DNA of 64,000 bases from assembly GCF_002887775.1 (NCBI RefSeq), contig NZ_LOCM01000032.1:62001-126000 (forward strand), read 5' to 3'. Source of the DNA: Streptococcus penaeicida (lineage in GTDB: Bacteria; Bacillota; Bacilli; Lactobacillales; Streptococcaceae). The notes beneath the pieces were generated by a model, which was not told where the DNA came from, made no database searches, and saw only the letters and a program-made list of their open reading frames with translations. Positions 19,073 to 28,919 of this stretch are shown one piece after another. Positions within the stretch are counted from its first letter, which is position 1; every line of letters begins with the position of its first letter. The position numbers and the translations under genes were made by a program.

Positions 19073-19101
19073 ATAATAACGTAAAAAAAAACCTTAAACA
19101 A
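19073..19101 (-). promoter_or_regulatory. Candidate promoter of glucosidase-PTS operon
   Basis: Minus strand TTGTTT (19096-19101), 17 bases, TATTAT (19073-19078). The -35 lies inside the hairpin of the preceding terminator. Moderate match. Confidence 0.4.
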
Positions 19102-19116
19102 GATTATCTAAGGCTT
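19083..19116 (-). terminator. Terminator after the RpiR regulators
   Basis: Minus strand AGCCTTA ... TAAGGTT hairpin followed by nine T. It separates the regulator genes from the glucosidase operon. Confidence 0.75.
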
Positions 19117-19166
19117 TTGGAAAATTGTTCAAAGCCGAGACGCTTTTACCTAAAAAGTAAAATTGT

Positions 19167-19879
19167 TCACTCTAATTGAAGTTTTAAATATAAGATTTCA
19201 ACAGCAAGGCTAAAAGGCGTAATATGCCCTTTAGGAATACTCTGCTTTTGTGAAAGATTTGGTATAAATAGTATTTCATCAGCCAATATTTGAGCTTCCT
19301 GAAAATCACTCATTAAAACTGTAAATATTGACTTCATCCAAAAAGGAGACTGCATTTCTATAGGAAATTCTTCTTGAGAATCTAGCTGAAAAATCCATAG
19401 CATCTGACCATCCAAGCCTTTTTTATGACTTAACAGTGCTTGGTTATTTGGCAAAATAACCAAGGGTTTCTCTAATGGAAAAAAAATCCTTTGAAAATCT
19501 TTTGCTAGGCGCAATTCTGAATCTGTGCGAGCAAGTAAAAATATTTTATCAGCTTTTTTGATTGCTTCGAGAATTTTATTAGTATCATACAGAGCAATAT
19601 AATTTACCACTTGATGATAGGTTTCTTTAAAATCACTACGGACAATACTCTCTTGATTGTAATCAGAATATTTAAGCATAGCTTTTAATTCTGAGAAACC
19701 TGCTAAACCTAGCTTCTTGCAAAAACGAAAAACGGTGGTTGTTGATACATGACATATTTCAGCCAATTCTTGAATAGTTATATCTTTAGTATTCTTGGTC
19801 GTAGTCAAAAAATGATAAAGTTCCCATTCAGTGCTGATAGATTACTCTTTTGACTTTCGATTAACTCTTTTAATGTCAT
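19167..19879 (-). pseudogene. RpiR-family regulator, one frameshift
   Basis: Sugar-responsive transcription factor with an N-terminal helix-turn-helix (IQELAEICHVSTTTVFRFCKKLG) and a C-terminal sugar-isomerase (SIS) domain that is weak here. A start with GGAGAAATAAT at 19877-19879 gives MTLKELIESQKSNLSAL and then stops; one G restored in CCC (19823-19825, plus strand) joins the main frame and gives 237 residues, normal for the family. It begins one base after the stop of the neighbouring RpiR gene. Adjacent to the alpha-glucoside operon it presumably regulates. Confidence 0.75.
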
Positions 19880-19880
19880 A

Positions 19881-20630
19881 TTATTTCTCCATTATTTTAC
19901 AATAATCAAAAAATAGCTGATCAATGATAAAATAAAAAGTTGTTGAAATTTCATAAGTTCGTTTTGTTGGAGTCTTTATGGATTCTGTAGGAACGTACAA
20001 TTGATAATCTGCTAACTTAGCCATACTATTGTTACTGGTCTGGGTCATAACAAGTGATTTTATCGGAAGATATTGCAAATCTTGAAGAATCGCTAACGCT
20101 TCTGCAGATTCTCCTTTAAAAGATAATAATAATATCAAATCATTTTGAGAAAAATTTGCTTTCACATAGTCATATTCACCTTTGTCGAAAAATACAATCA
20201 CCTCTTTACCTACAGAAGAAAATAGTTGACGTAATGACTCAACCTCCATTTTTTGGGCATTCCCAGTTCCGTAAACAAAAAGTTTATCAGTCTGTGCTAG
20301 TAGAGTAACTAACTGGTGTAAATCCTGTTTTTCAAAGATTTGATCGATATACCTATGATACCTTTTTAGAAGTCGATTAAAATCTGTTTCTTCCGTTTGA
20401 TTTACTTTTTCTTTTTGAGATAGTAAAAATTTTAATTCAGCAAAACTATCAATTTCTAATTTCCTCAGTAAGCGAGAGATACTGGATCTAGATACAAAAC
20501 ACCTATCTGCTAATTCTTGTGATGTCATATTTGGGATCGTTTTACGATTGTTTTCAATAAAACTTATTATCATCAAATCTTGATCTGTAAGTCGCTTACT
20601 AAATGAATTTATTCTACTAACCCAGTTCAT
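19881..20630 (-). CDS. RpiR-family transcriptional regulator
   Basis: A 249-residue regulator with an N-terminal helix-turn-helix (MTSQELADRCFVSRSSISRLLRKL, residues about 36-58) and a C-terminal SIS sugar-phosphate binding domain (KLFVYGTGNAQKMEVESL). GGTGAAAT precedes the ATG. It sits seven bases after the DUF454 gene and one base before a second RpiR gene. The pair and the downstream glucosidase-PTS operon suggest control of alpha-glucoside use by a phosphorylated sugar. Two regulators of the same family in tandem is unusual. Confidence 0.85.
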   Translation of the reverse strand: MNWVSRINSFSKRLTDQDLMIISFIENNRKTIPNMTSQELADRCFVSRSSISRLLRKLEIDSFAELKFLLSQKEKVNQTEETDFNRLLKRYHRYIDQIFEKQDLHQLVTLLAQTDKLFVYGTGNAQKMEVESLRQLFSSVGKEVIVFFDKGEYDYVKANFSQNDLILLLSFKGESAEALAILQDLQYLPIKSLVMTQTSNNSMAKLADYQLYVPTESIKTPTKRTYEISTTFYFIIDQLFFDYCKIMEK

Positions 20631-20637
20631 ATTTCAC

Positions 20638-20997
20638 CTATTTCTCCGGTACAAATCTAAATAAAACAAATGACATAATGCTTGTCATGGTGAAAAAGAG
20701 AATTTTCATCCAAATAAAGGGAGCAAAGATAATAGAAATTCCCATTAAAATCCAAACCTGAATTAAAATTTGTTTTTTCCGTTCACGTTTAATAATTCGT
20801 GTTTCCAGATAGTCGCCGACATAATATTTGTAGACTTTGGTTCCACGCAACCAATTGTTAAAACGGTCTGAACTCCGTGAAAAACAAAATCCGGCTAATA
20901 GTAGTAATGGTGTTGTTGGTAATATTGGTAAGGGAATACCAATAATGGCTAAGGCAAAGCTGACACAGCCAGCAATAATATATAGAGTTTTTTTCAT
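20638..20997 (-). CDS. DUF454 (YbaN-type) membrane protein
   Basis: A 119-residue inner membrane protein of the DUF454/YbaN family, function unknown. Family signature PLPILPTTPLLLLAGFCFSRSS lies near residues 24-45 and is followed by RFNNWL. About four hydrophobic segments. AAAGGATTTAT precedes the ATG. It is seven bases upstream of the RpiR gene, so the two may be cotranscribed. Confidence 0.85.
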   Translation of the reverse strand: MKKTLYIIAGCVSFALAIIGIPLPILPTTPLLLLAGFCFSRSSDRFNNWLRGTKVYKYYVGDYLETRIIKRERKKQILIQVWILMGISIIFAPFIWMKILFFTMTSIMSFVLFRFVPEK

Positions 20998-21109
20998 ATA
21001 AATCCTTTTATTTATTTTTTCAATATAACATTATAACAAAATCTTGCTCACACCGCTTGTGCAATTACTTATGATAATATTCGAAGAAAATGAATATTTC
21101 AGAAAATAA

Positions 21110-21138
21110 TTGATATTCTTGCAGTAAAGCGTTATCAT
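21110..21138 (+). promoter_or_regulatory. Promoter of flavin reductase operon, with cre-like overlap
   Basis: TTGATA (21110-21115), 17 bases, TATCAT (21133-21138). The segment GTAAAGCGTTATCA overlapping the -10 matches the cre consensus at 12 of 14 positions, so CcpA control is possible. Confidence 0.6.
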
Positions 21139-21186
21139 TAAAGTGAGAGGAAATACTCTTGAAAATTAAGAAAAAGAGGATATACT

Positions 21187-21789
21187 ATGAAACTTATTGG
21201 TCTTGTTGGTACAAATTCAAGTCGTTCCACTAACCGTCAGCTTCTCCAATACATGTCAAATCATTTTGCAGATAAGGCAGAAATTGAACTTATTGAAATT
21301 AAGGACTTACCCGTTTTCAATAAACCTGCTAATAAGGAATTACCTGAAAGGGTGATGGAAATGGCCGCAAAAATTCAAGAGGCTGATGGCGTTATCATTG
21401 GTACTCCTGAATATGACCATTCTATTCCAGCTTCACTTATGAATGCCTTAGCCTGGTTGTCTTACGGTATTTACCCATTACTTGGTAAACCTGTGATGAT
21501 TACTGGTGCTTCATACGGTACTTTAGGCTCCTCTCGCGCTCAGTTGCAATTGCGTCAAATTTTAAACGCACCTGAATTGAAAGCGACAGTTCTTCCTGAT
21601 GAATTCTTACTTTCTCACTCCTTACAAGCATTTGATGCTAATGGTAACCTTTTTGACTTGGAAACCATTCAAAAATTAGATGCCATCTTCGATGATTTCC
21701 GAATTTTTGTTAAAATTGCTGGAAAATTATCAAATGCTCAAGAACTTTTGCGTAAAGAAGCTGAAGATTTTGACTGGGAAAACTTGTAA
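21187..21789 (+). CDS. NAD(P)H-dependent FMN reductase family protein
   Basis: Flavodoxin-like reductase of 200 residues that uses NAD(P)H to reduce FMN or another small acceptor in the cytoplasm. Motifs: MKLIGLVGTNSSRSTNRQL (FMN phosphate loop), IGTPEYDHSIPASLMNAL (the typical P-E-Y-x-x-S-I-P loop) and KPVMITGASYGTLGSSRAQ. AAGAGGATATACT precedes the start. The next gene begins with a diverged copy of the same domain, 18 bases downstream. Confidence 0.88.
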   Translation: MKLIGLVGTNSSRSTNRQLLQYMSNHFADKAEIELIEIKDLPVFNKPANKELPERVMEMAAKIQEADGVIIGTPEYDHSIPASLMNALAWLSYGIYPLLGKPVMITGASYGTLGSSRAQLQLRQILNAPELKATVLPDEFLLSHSLQAFDANGNLFDLETIQKLDAIFDDFRIFVKIAGKLSNAQELLRKEAEDFDWENL

Positions 21790-21807
21790 TAAGAAAGGAT
21801 TTTACCT

Positions 21808-23055
21808 ATGAAATTTGTTGGTATCGTTGGCTCAAATGCAGATCAATCTTACAACCGCATGTTGTTAGAATTCATGAGACGCCAATTTAAATTAAAATGT
21901 GAACTTGAAGTATTAGAAATTAAAGATATTCCAATGTTTAACCAAGACGAAGATCAATCTGATTCTTTCGCTGTTAAATACCTTTATAATAAAATCACTC
22001 GTGCTGATGGTGTCATCATTGCAACTCCTGAACATAACCACACCATTACTCCTGCTCTTAAGAGTACCCTTGAGTGGTTATCTTTTAACCTCCACCCACT
22101 TGAAAATAAACCGGTGATGATTGTTGGTGCCTCTTATTATGACCAAGGAACATCACGTGCCCAAGTCCATCTTCGTAAAATTTTGGAAGCGCCAGGTGTT
22201 AATGCCTTTACTCTTCCAGGAAATGAATTCTTACTCGGGAAAGCTAAAGAAGCTTTTGATAACCAGGGCAATATTATTAATGAGGGTACAGTGAAATTCT
22301 TAGAAACTTGTTTAGATAACTTCATCAAATACGTTAAAGTGGTTTCAGCTTTACGTCAACCAAAAGCAATTGAAAAAGAAGATTTAGACTGTAATAATCC
22401 TATTGCTACAACAATCACTGGTGTAGACCCTGATGATCCTGATTGGGTTGACAAAGCTGCCAAGTTAGTGAATGCTGTAGAAGGGGACACCTATGTCAAG
22501 CTTGATCACGGGGTCCTAACTGTTGATCAAATCAACATGTTCTTGAAAGCTATGCCATTTGAATTAACCTACTCAGATGACAATAACCAATTCCTATACT
22601 ACAACAATGCCCATCAAGATCCAGAAACAATGTTTGCTAAACGCCTTCCTGAACAAGTCGGAAACCGGTTATCAACTGTTCACGGTTCACTACCAGCTGG
22701 ACGCATGAAAAATGTTGAATGGGTTGTTGGTTCTCTCCGTAATGGTAACGAAGAATATGTTCGGACGATCGTTCCTGGCGGACCAGCTGAAGTTATTAAT
22801 ACCCATAACTACCAAGCCATGTACTATCCAGATGGTTCCTTCTCAGGTATCAACGAGATTGTCTTCAACTTTAAACCATGGTTGGATTGGTATTTGAAAG
22901 AAACTGGTCAGCATCTGGCTGGTGGAAAAGCTAACGCAATGCCAGCAGGACATGGAAGTGTTGATGCAACATCTGGCGCATCAGACACAGGATCAGCTGC
23001 CGCTACTCCAGTAGTCGCTGAAGCAGATGCCACATCTGGGGCCTCTGAACATTAA
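21808..23055 (+). CDS. FMN reductase fused to a PAS/DUF438-like domain
   Basis: A 415-residue two-part protein. Residues 1-185 repeat the FMN reductase fold of the previous gene (GIVGSNADQSYNRMLL; ATPEHNHTITPALKSTL). Residues about 210-365 look like the PAS-type domain of DUF438 proteins, with FLKAMPFELTYSDDNNQFLYYN and EQVGNRLSTVHGS, a segment where such proteins often bind haem or flavin. The last 50 residues are a low-complexity Ala/Ser/Gly tail with DATSGAS twice. It probably couples flavin reduction to a bound cofactor or sensed ligand. AAGAAAGG precedes the start. The domain assignment of the C-terminal half is inference. Confidence 0.75.
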   Translation: MKFVGIVGSNADQSYNRMLLEFMRRQFKLKCELEVLEIKDIPMFNQDEDQSDSFAVKYLYNKITRADGVIIATPEHNHTITPALKSTLEWLSFNLHPLENKPVMIVGASYYDQGTSRAQVHLRKILEAPGVNAFTLPGNEFLLGKAKEAFDNQGNIINEGTVKFLETCLDNFIKYVKVVSALRQPKAIEKEDLDCNNPIATTITGVDPDDPDWVDKAAKLVNAVEGDTYVKLDHGVLTVDQINMFLKAMPFELTYSDDNNQFLYYNNAHQDPETMFAKRLPEQVGNRLSTVHGSLPAGRMKNVEWVVGSLRNGNEEYVRTIVPGGPAEVINTHNYQAMYYPDGSFSGINEIVFNFKPWLDWYLKETGQHLAGGKANAMPAGHGSVDATSGASDTGSAAATPVVAEADATSGASEH

Positions 23056-23136
23056 TTAAGGTCTTTCACCTAAAATAAGTTATTTTCAACGAGAGATTAA
23101 CTTCTCTCGTTTTTTATCATTATCGAGGTAAACGTC

Positions 23137-23928
23137 ATGTCCCCTTTTCAAGAAAAAATTGAAGCAGCCTGTGCTAAAAAAGAATCTCTCTTTGATGAAA
23201 GCTTGGCTCGCTATGGTGTCCGTTCTATGTTTGCAGGTGCTTACCTGACGATGTCAACAGCTGTTGGTATCTTAGCTGCTGATATGATTACCACTCAATT
23301 TCCATCACTAGGTCGGTTCACTTTTACAGCTATCTTTGCTATTGGTCTCTTTTATGTCCTCATTTTTAACGGTGAATTAGCCACCTCAAACATGATGTAT
23401 TTGAGTGCTGGCGCCTACTATAAAAAAATAAAATGGTCAAAGGTTACCTTAATTTTACTTTACTGTACTATTATGAATTTAGTTGGTGCTATTTTCTTAG
23501 CCTGGCTCTTTAATCAATCTTTTACTTATCACCAATTAACAGACAAGAGTTTTGTCATCAATGCTGTTCAACTTAAATTAGCAAAAACTGATTGGATGAA
23601 CTTTATCGAAGGTATTACTGCTAATATGTTCGTTAATATTGCTGTTTTAGGTTATATGTTACTAAAAGAAGAATCTGCAAAAATCTTTGTTGTCGTGACT
23701 GCCATCTTTATGTTTGTCTTCCTAGTCAATGAACATTTAATTGCTAACTTCGCCTCATTTATGTTAGCAGGATTTAGTCCCGTAGAACACATCAAGGGTT
23801 TTACAGTTATGAACATCCTACGCCAGTGGACAGTGGTCTTCTTCGGAAACTGGGTTGGAGGCGGCCTCTTCATGGGAATCGCTTATGCCTGGTTAAACCA
23901 AACCAAAACCAAACACATTGAAAGTTAA
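23137..23928 (+). CDS. Formate/nitrite transporter family channel
   Basis: Membrane channel of the FNT family, 263 residues with six membrane segments. Family features include AGAYLTMSTAVGILAAD near the start, NGELATSNMMYLSAGAY (the N-G-E-L-x-T-x-N signature) and NWVGGGLFMGIAY near the end. It lies 81 bases after the flavin reductase pair on the same strand and ends in a terminator. In streptococci, which make formate by pyruvate formate-lyase, formate export is the likely role; nitrite cannot be excluded. Confidence 0.88.
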   Translation: MSPFQEKIEAACAKKESLFDESLARYGVRSMFAGAYLTMSTAVGILAADMITTQFPSLGRFTFTAIFAIGLFYVLIFNGELATSNMMYLSAGAYYKKIKWSKVTLILLYCTIMNLVGAIFLAWLFNQSFTYHQLTDKSFVINAVQLKLAKTDWMNFIEGITANMFVNIAVLGYMLLKEESAKIFVVVTAIFMFVFLVNEHLIANFASFMLAGFSPVEHIKGFTVMNILRQWTVVFFGNWVGGGLFMGIAYAWLNQTKTKHIES

Positions 23929-23951
23929 TCATTAAGATTTAGTAAAGCACA

Positions 23952-23983
23952 AACAGCCGAGAACTGATCTCGGCTGTTTTCTT
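23952..23983 (+). terminator. Terminator after the FNT channel gene
   Basis: ACAGCCGAGA, loop ACTGA, TCTCGGCTGT followed by TTTCTTG. The rest of the gap 23984-24144 is AT-rich, with no recognised promoter. Confidence 0.85.
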
Positions 23984-24144
23984 GTTAAAAAATAAAATGG
24001 AAACCTTATTTTGGAGATTAAAAATTACGCAATGTTATTTTTTAATTAAATTAAATTTTTTTGTGTTTTTTGTGATAAAATAAGTTTAAATATGATTGAG
24101 CAAACTTTGCTAACTACACTTAGGTCAAAAAAGAAGGAGGTTCG

Positions 24145-24689
24145 ATGAAAAAACTTATTTTAAAACTATTGTCTATAACCATTACACTATCATACTATTC
24201 ACAAGTCTCTCCCCTTCATTAATATTCGCATATACTAATTCAAATTATCATTCTCAGACTGATACCATTCCTTACAGTGAAGATGACTATACAGAAGCAA
24301 TTCAATTTATCATGAACGAAGCTGCTATATTTGATAGTTACGGAAAATTGATCGATATTGATTTCAACAAACTTTATGAAAAATTTGGCTATAGTCAAGA
24401 ACTCACTAAAGTTGAAAGTCTGGTAAAGAACGATAGTAAAAAGCAATTAATTTCCACACCTTCTACATTAAGAGCAAACGCAGGAAATTGTGCAATTGTT
24501 GCAGTTCAAGATACTTTAGGGGTAGCGAGTGTCTCTGCATTATTAAGTGGTGGTATTGTTGGTCTACTTCAAAAAAAGGCCGCAGGTGAAATTGCTAAAC
24601 TAATTCTCAAAGTAGGTGTGAAAAACGTTGCTCCAGCTGCCGCTGCTGCATCACTAATTTGGAGTTTTGGAAGATGTATGTGGTTTTAA
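24145..24689 (+). pseudogene. Secreted bacteriocin-like protein, signal-peptide frameshift
   Basis: GGAGG precedes the ATG at 24145. The first frame reads MKKLILKLLSITITLSYYS and stops after 26 codons. One base restored near 24200 joins it to a frame continuing ILFTSLSPSLIFAYTNSN, a plausible signal peptide with cleavage after FAYT or FA. The full protein would be 181 residues. The C-terminal 70 residues are hydrophobic and Gly/Ala-rich, begin NAGNC and end GRCMWF, so two Cys bracket the domain. This is the look of a pore-forming class II bacteriocin-type module on an acidic pro-region. A small membrane protein gene follows at once. I do not recognise the exact family. Confidence 0.55.
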
Positions 24690-24692
24690 AAA

Positions 24693-24866
24693 ATGAATAA
24701 AAAATTATTCGTCTCACTATTACTCTCTCTTGTATTATTGTTTTCTCGCTTAATATGGTTTCACATAAAATATCAACGTTTAAGTTATGATTGGATTGGA
24801 ACAATTTTTTTATCACTTTTAGTATTTATTATTAGCTATTTTTCTTTAAAAAATCACATTAACTAA
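24693..24866 (+). CDS. Small membrane protein, possible immunity protein
   Basis: A 57-residue protein starting [20 protein letters not shown], with two membrane segments (residues 5-22 and 34-52) separated by [11 protein letters not shown] and a basic C-terminus. It begins three bases after the stop of the bacteriocin-like gene, with no separate ribosome site, so translation is probably coupled. Size, topology and position fit a bacteriocin immunity protein; there is no sequence match that I can name. Its end overlaps by eight bases the convergent exporter frame. Confidence 0.5.
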   Translation: MNKKLFVSLLLSLVLLFSRLIWFHIKYQRLSYDWIGTIFLSLLVFIISYFSLKNHIN

Positions 24867-26751
24867 AAATGTCATAAGCCGAATTTAGCAGGATACTCAA
24901 ATTTGATTTTTTATTTAGTAGAAATATCAAAAGGAGCTGCCATTTGACAACTCCTTTTGTAATTGACTTATTCAAAGACAAATTGGTTATGGTAAAGTTC
25001 AGAATAGAACCTTTTTGGCGTAATAATTCATGGTGATTACCTTGTTCAATGACTTTGCCATCTTTAAGGACGATGATTTCGTCTGCGTTGAGGATGGTCT
25101 TCAAGCGGTGGGCGATAACGAAGCTGGTTCTACCTGCTACGATGGCTTCCATTGCTTTTTGGATTTTACTTTCAGTTACGGTGTCAACATTGGAAGTTGC
25201 TTCGTCTAAAATTAAAACTTGTGGGTCGGTCAGTAGGGTTCTGGCAATTGAAATCAATTGTTTTTGCCCAGTTGAGAACACATTCTCGTCGTCTGAGACC
25301 ATGGTTTGATAGCCTTCGGGCAGGGACTTGATAAATTCGTGAATATGGGTCGCACGCGCAGCGATTTCCACCATCTCCTGAGAAATAGAAGCATCGCCAA
25401 AACGGATATTATCCGCAATTGTCCCTGAGAAGAGAACAGATTCCTGCAAGACGATACCGACATTTTTACGAAGGCTGTCGAGATCATAGTCACGGATGTC
25501 AATGCCGTCAAAGGTAATGGAACCACTGTCAACATCGTAGAAACGGTTGATCAAGTTCATGATAGTCGTCTTACCTGAACCGGTTGGCCCAACAACAGCC
25601 ACCATTTTACCTTTAGGCGCACTAATCGTTACATCTGAGAGGACTTTTTGACCCGGTTTGTAACCAAAGTCAACATGGTTAATAGCAACACCTTCTTTTA
25701 ATTGGGTGAATAGCGGAGCATTCTGAGGACGAACTTCTTCTTCCTCATCAAACATTTCTTGGATGCGGCTAGCGCCTGTGAAAGCTAACTGAAGCTCGCC
25801 CCATGAAGCGGCAACCTGCATAATTGGTTGGTAGTATTGTTGTGAAAACTGAACAAAGGTAACCACCAATCCAAGACCTACTGCCATCGAAATTGATTTA
25901 TCATTGAGGACAATACTCGAACCAAGGAAAATAACAATGGCCGTATTTAAAAGACTCATCCCGTTCATAACTGGGAAGAGAAGTCCAGCGAAAAGACGAC
26001 CTTTAAAGGTTGCGGCTCTTACTTTTTCATTGTGCTCTAAGAAACCATCAATGGTTTCTGCTTGTACACCTTGTACGATAATAGCTTTTTGACCAGAAAT
26101 CTTTTCGTCCATATAGGCGTTAAGGGCTGAAACTTCTTTTTGTTGGATATCAGTGTATTTACGAGCCAGACGAATAATGATGACTAAGATAATAATCGCT
26201 ACCGGTGTTGTTGCCATTGTCAAAAGAGCTAAACGGGTATCTTGACGGAACATCATCCAAACCAAACCGATATAAAGGGCAATATTAGTAACAACCTGCA
26301 CTAAGGATTGGTTGAGCGAGTTTTGAATGTTATCCAAGTCACTGGTAAAGCGTGACAAGATGGCACCATCTTTGTGGCTATCAAAGAAAGAAACCGTTAA
26401 GCGTTCTAATTTGCCAAAGAGACCTTTACGCATGCGGTTTGTCGATTGAGCTACGATTCGAGTGAAGAGTAAACTGTAGACAAAATTAGCTAGTGCTGTA
26501 AAGAGGTAAGCCAACAATAATTTAGTCATAACAGCCATGAAGTCAGAAGTGTCTGGCTTAAATCCTGTTTGACCAGCCATTTTAGCCATATAGTATTTTT
26601 GACCAATTTTACCAAGTTCCGTCAAGGCTTCCCCTAAGAAAACGGGAGCTTTCACTTGCAGGTAAGTGGCAAGAATAATAGCTAATCCAATAAAGAAAAA
26701 TGAGATTTTATAGCGTTTAAAATAAAACCAGAAAAAACGGGCTGTTTTCAT
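24859..26751 (-). CDS. ABC exporter subunit, canonical half, frameshifted 3' end
   Basis: Membrane-ATPase half-transporter of 630 residues in the open frame. Six membrane segments occupy residues 15-310; the nucleotide-binding domain has Walker [11 protein letters not shown], a non-canonical signature FSTGQKQL, and a canonical Walker B LILDEATS. It pairs with the upstream gene to form a heterodimeric multidrug-type exporter. After LLRQKGS the sequence runs into an unrelated tail; restoring one T near 24997 gives [19 protein letters not shown] and a stop at 24968, 594 residues, the usual ending. It shares one base with the upstream gene's stop, so the two are coupled. Confidence 0.88.
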   Translation of the reverse strand: MKTARFFWFYFKRYKISFFFIGLAIILATYLQVKAPVFLGEALTELGKIGQKYYMAKMAGQTGFKPDTSDFMAVMTKLLLAYLFTALANFVYSLLFTRIVAQSTNRMRKGLFGKLERLTVSFFDSHKDGAILSRFTSDLDNIQNSLNQSLVQVVTNIALYIGLVWMMFRQDTRLALLTMATTPVAIIILVIIIRLARKYTDIQQKEVSALNAYMDEKISGQKAIIVQGVQAETIDGFLEHNEKVRAATFKGRLFAGLLFPVMNGMSLLNTAIVIFLGSSIVLNDKSISMAVGLGLVVTFVQFSQQYYQPIMQVAASWGELQLAFTGASRIQEMFDEEEEVRPQNAPLFTQLKEGVAINHVDFGYKPGQKVLSDVTISAPKGKMVAVVGPTGSGKTTIMNLINRFYDVDSGSITFDGIDIRDYDLDSLRKNVGIVLQESVLFSGTIADNIRFGDASISQEMVEIAARATHIHEFIKSLPEGYQTMVSDDENVFSTGQKQLISIARTLLTDPQVLILDEATSNVDTVTESKIQKAMEAIVAGRTSFVIAHRLKTILNADEIIVLKDGKVIEQGNHHELLRQKGSILNFTITNLSLNKSITKGVVKWQLLLIFLLNKKSNLSILLNSAYDIFS

Positions 26752-28463
26752 TATTCTTCCTCCTTACCTTTCTGTGTTTCGTAAATCTCACGGTAGACCT
26801 CATTCGAAGCGATCAATTCCGCATGTTTACCTTGGCCAATCAAGCGACCATTGTCTAAAACTAAAATCGTATCTGCTTTAACCACCGATGATATTTTCTG
26901 AGCGATAATAACAGTTGTTGTCTCTTTCAAATCGTGGTTCAAAGCTTCCTGCACTAGTTTTTCCGATTTAGCATCTAATGCCGACGTTGAATCATCTAAA
27001 ACTAAAATTTTCGGATTGTTAATAACACCACGAGCAATAGACATTCTTTGTTTCTGTCCACCTGAGAAGTTATTCCCACGTTCCTCAACCAGACTATCAT
27101 AGCCTTGATCCATACGGTCAATGAACTCACGAGCCTGAGCAATCGATGCTGCTTTTTGCATGGTTTCAAAGTCAGCTCGATAATTTCCTTGCCGTAAATT
27201 ATCGGCAATGGTTCCAGAAAAGAGAATAGCTTTTTGAAGAACAATCGAAATATTCTCTTTCAGCGTTTTCTGGCTGAGGCTCTTAAGGTCTTTACCACCC
27301 ACTAAAATCCGACCTTCTTGCGGATCGAATAAGCGTGGAATCAGCTGTGCTAATGTCGATTTACCAGCACCAGTAGCACCAACGACACCAACCATTTGAC
27401 CTGAAGCAATTGAGAAAGAAATATCTTTCAAAGTTGCTTCTTCCTCATTTGGGTAAGTAAAGCTAACATGTTCAAATACAATGTCACCAGAAATATCTCC
27501 TGCTTGATCACTGTTAACATAAGTCATGGCAGGTTCAGTATCTAAAACTTCCTTGATCCGACCAATGGAAATGAAAGAACGACTGGCTTGCATTCCCATA
27601 AACCCTACCATAATGATAGAGAACATGATTTGCATCATATAAGTCATAAAGGAAGCAATACTACCAATAACGGTTGGTTCTGTTTTAACCATCCCTGAGA
27701 CAACTAAAATAGAAACATAAACGGCTAAATAAGAGACCAACATCAAAGCCGGTTGCATCATTGAGAAACCGTAACCAATAAAGAGGTTAAGACCTAATAA
27801 TTCATTTGAGGTTTCTTTAAATTTAGCATACTGTTCTCGTTCTTGAACGAATGATTTAACCACACGAACACCACGTAAATTTTCTTTAGCAATCCGGTTG
27901 ATTTTATCCATTAAGGATTGGAATTTCCCAAAACGAGGACCCATTTGACTCATGACCAAAGCCATGATAATAGCAATTAAAACAACCATTAAGACTAAGA
28001 CCCACCATAATTTTGGTAAGGTTTGAACAGCCATGTAGAAGGCTCCAATGAAAAGAATTGGCAAGCGGAATAATACTTGGAAGAGCATCATGACTAAGTT
28101 TTGAATTTGGTTGACGTCATTGGTCATTCGCACAACTAAGTTACCCGCATTAAATTCTTCTACATTTGCATAAGAAAAACTTTGAATTTTGCGGAAAGTT
28201 TCTTCCCGAATATCCGCTGATACCCCTTGGGCAATCTTAGCTGAAAGAACTGTATTAATCGTTCCGGCAACTAGACCAATACCCGCAATAATCAAAAGCA
28301 AAACACCCACTTGGGCAATTTTGTCTTTATCGTTTTTAATGACTGCTTCTAAAACATCTTTTAGATAATGGGGTTGAAGTAAAGTACTTGCAACAACCGC
28401 AATAATCATCAAGAATGACCCTAGAGCATACCATTTGTAATTTAGAATGGCTTTTTTAAGCAT
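26751..28463 (-). CDS. ABC exporter subunit, degenerate-site half
   Basis: Half-transporter of about 570 residues starting [19 protein letters not shown] precedes two adjacent ATG codons and the second (28461-28463) has better spacing. Six membrane segments in residues 15-300. The nucleotide-binding domain has Walker [11 protein letters not shown], a canonical signature FSGGQKQR, and a Walker B in which the catalytic Glu is Asp (LVLDDSTS). One subunit with a changed catalytic Glu and a partner with a changed signature is typical of heterodimeric exporters such as BmrCD or LmrCD. The start overlaps the marR stop by eight bases. Substrate unknown; the MarR partner suggests drugs or toxic compounds. 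Confidence 0.9.
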   Translation of the reverse strand: MLKKAILNYKWYALGSFLMIIAVVASTLLQPHYLKDVLEAVIKNDKDKIAQVGVLLLIIAGIGLVAGTINTVLSAKIAQGVSADIREETFRKIQSFSYANVEEFNAGNLVVRMTNDVNQIQNLVMMLFQVLFRLPILFIGAFYMAVQTLPKLWWVLVLMVVLIAIIMALVMSQMGPRFGKFQSLMDKINRIAKENLRGVRVVKSFVQEREQYAKFKETSNELLGLNLFIGYGFSMMQPALMLVSYLAVYVSILVVSGMVKTEPTVIGSIASFMTYMMQIMFSIIMVGFMGMQASRSFISIGRIKEVLDTEPAMTYVNSDQAGDISGDIVFEHVSFTYPNEEEATLKDISFSIASGQMVGVVGATGAGKSTLAQLIPRLFDPQEGRILVGGKDLKSLSQKTLKENISIVLQKAILFSGTIADNLRQGNYRADFETMQKAASIAQAREFIDRMDQGYDSLVEERGNNFSGGQKQRMSIARGVINNPKILVLDDSTSALDAKSEKLVQEALNHDLKETTTVIIAQKISSVVKADTILVLDNGRLIGQGKHAELIASNEVYREIYETQKGKEEE

Positions 28464-28908
28464 CATCTTCTCCTTTTTTATAATCAAGCATATTCTGTTT
28501 CAATTGATCAATCACTTTTCGAACCACTTGAAACTCTTCCCTAGTGATTTCTTTAAAAAAATAATTCTCAATATCTTGGCGACACTCTTGTAAAAGCGGC
28601 AGCTTATCTTCCCCTTTTTGCGTCATAATCACTTGCTTGTAGCGTTTGTCTGTCTGCGAAGGAATGACTTCAATAAAACCATTCTTCTCCATTCGCTTAA
28701 CAAGATTACTAGCAACTGATTTTGAGATTCCAAGTTGTGTTTCAATATCTTTAACAAAGATTTCGCGCTCTTTATTTTTTTGTAAATAAACCAAAACATG
28801 ACCTTGCGGACCCGCAAGGTGGTCAATAGCATATTTTTTAGCAATTTCTTCACTGATTTGTTCAATCTGATGGGTCAATTCCCTCAGATCAGCAATAATT
28901 CGTGACAT
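28456..28908 (-). CDS. MarR-family repressor of the ABC exporter
   Basis: A 150-residue winged-helix regulator. The ATG at 28906-28908 has AAGGAG before it and gives [14 protein letters not shown]; an upstream ATG would need the mRNA to begin before the promoter. The DNA-binding part includes [35 protein letters not shown] with the wing Asp-x-Arg. It overlaps the first exporter gene, and its own promoter contains a palindrome inside the spacer, so it probably represses the three-gene operon until a ligand binds. Confidence 0.9.
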   Translation of the reverse strand: MSRIIADLRELTHQIEQISEEIAKKYAIDHLAGPQGHVLVYLQKNKEREIFVKDIETQLGISKSVASNLVKRMEKNGFIEVIPSQTDKRYKQVIMTQKGEDKLPLLQECRQDIENYFFKEITREEFQVVRKVIDQLKQNMLDYKKGEDDA

Positions 28909-28919
28909 GATTTTCTCCT

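Noticed and set aside
24145..24866. Lantibiotic or double-glycine bacteriocin
   Set aside because: No GG leader, no Ser/Thr/Cys-rich core and no modification enzymes nearby; the start looks like a Sec signal peptide.
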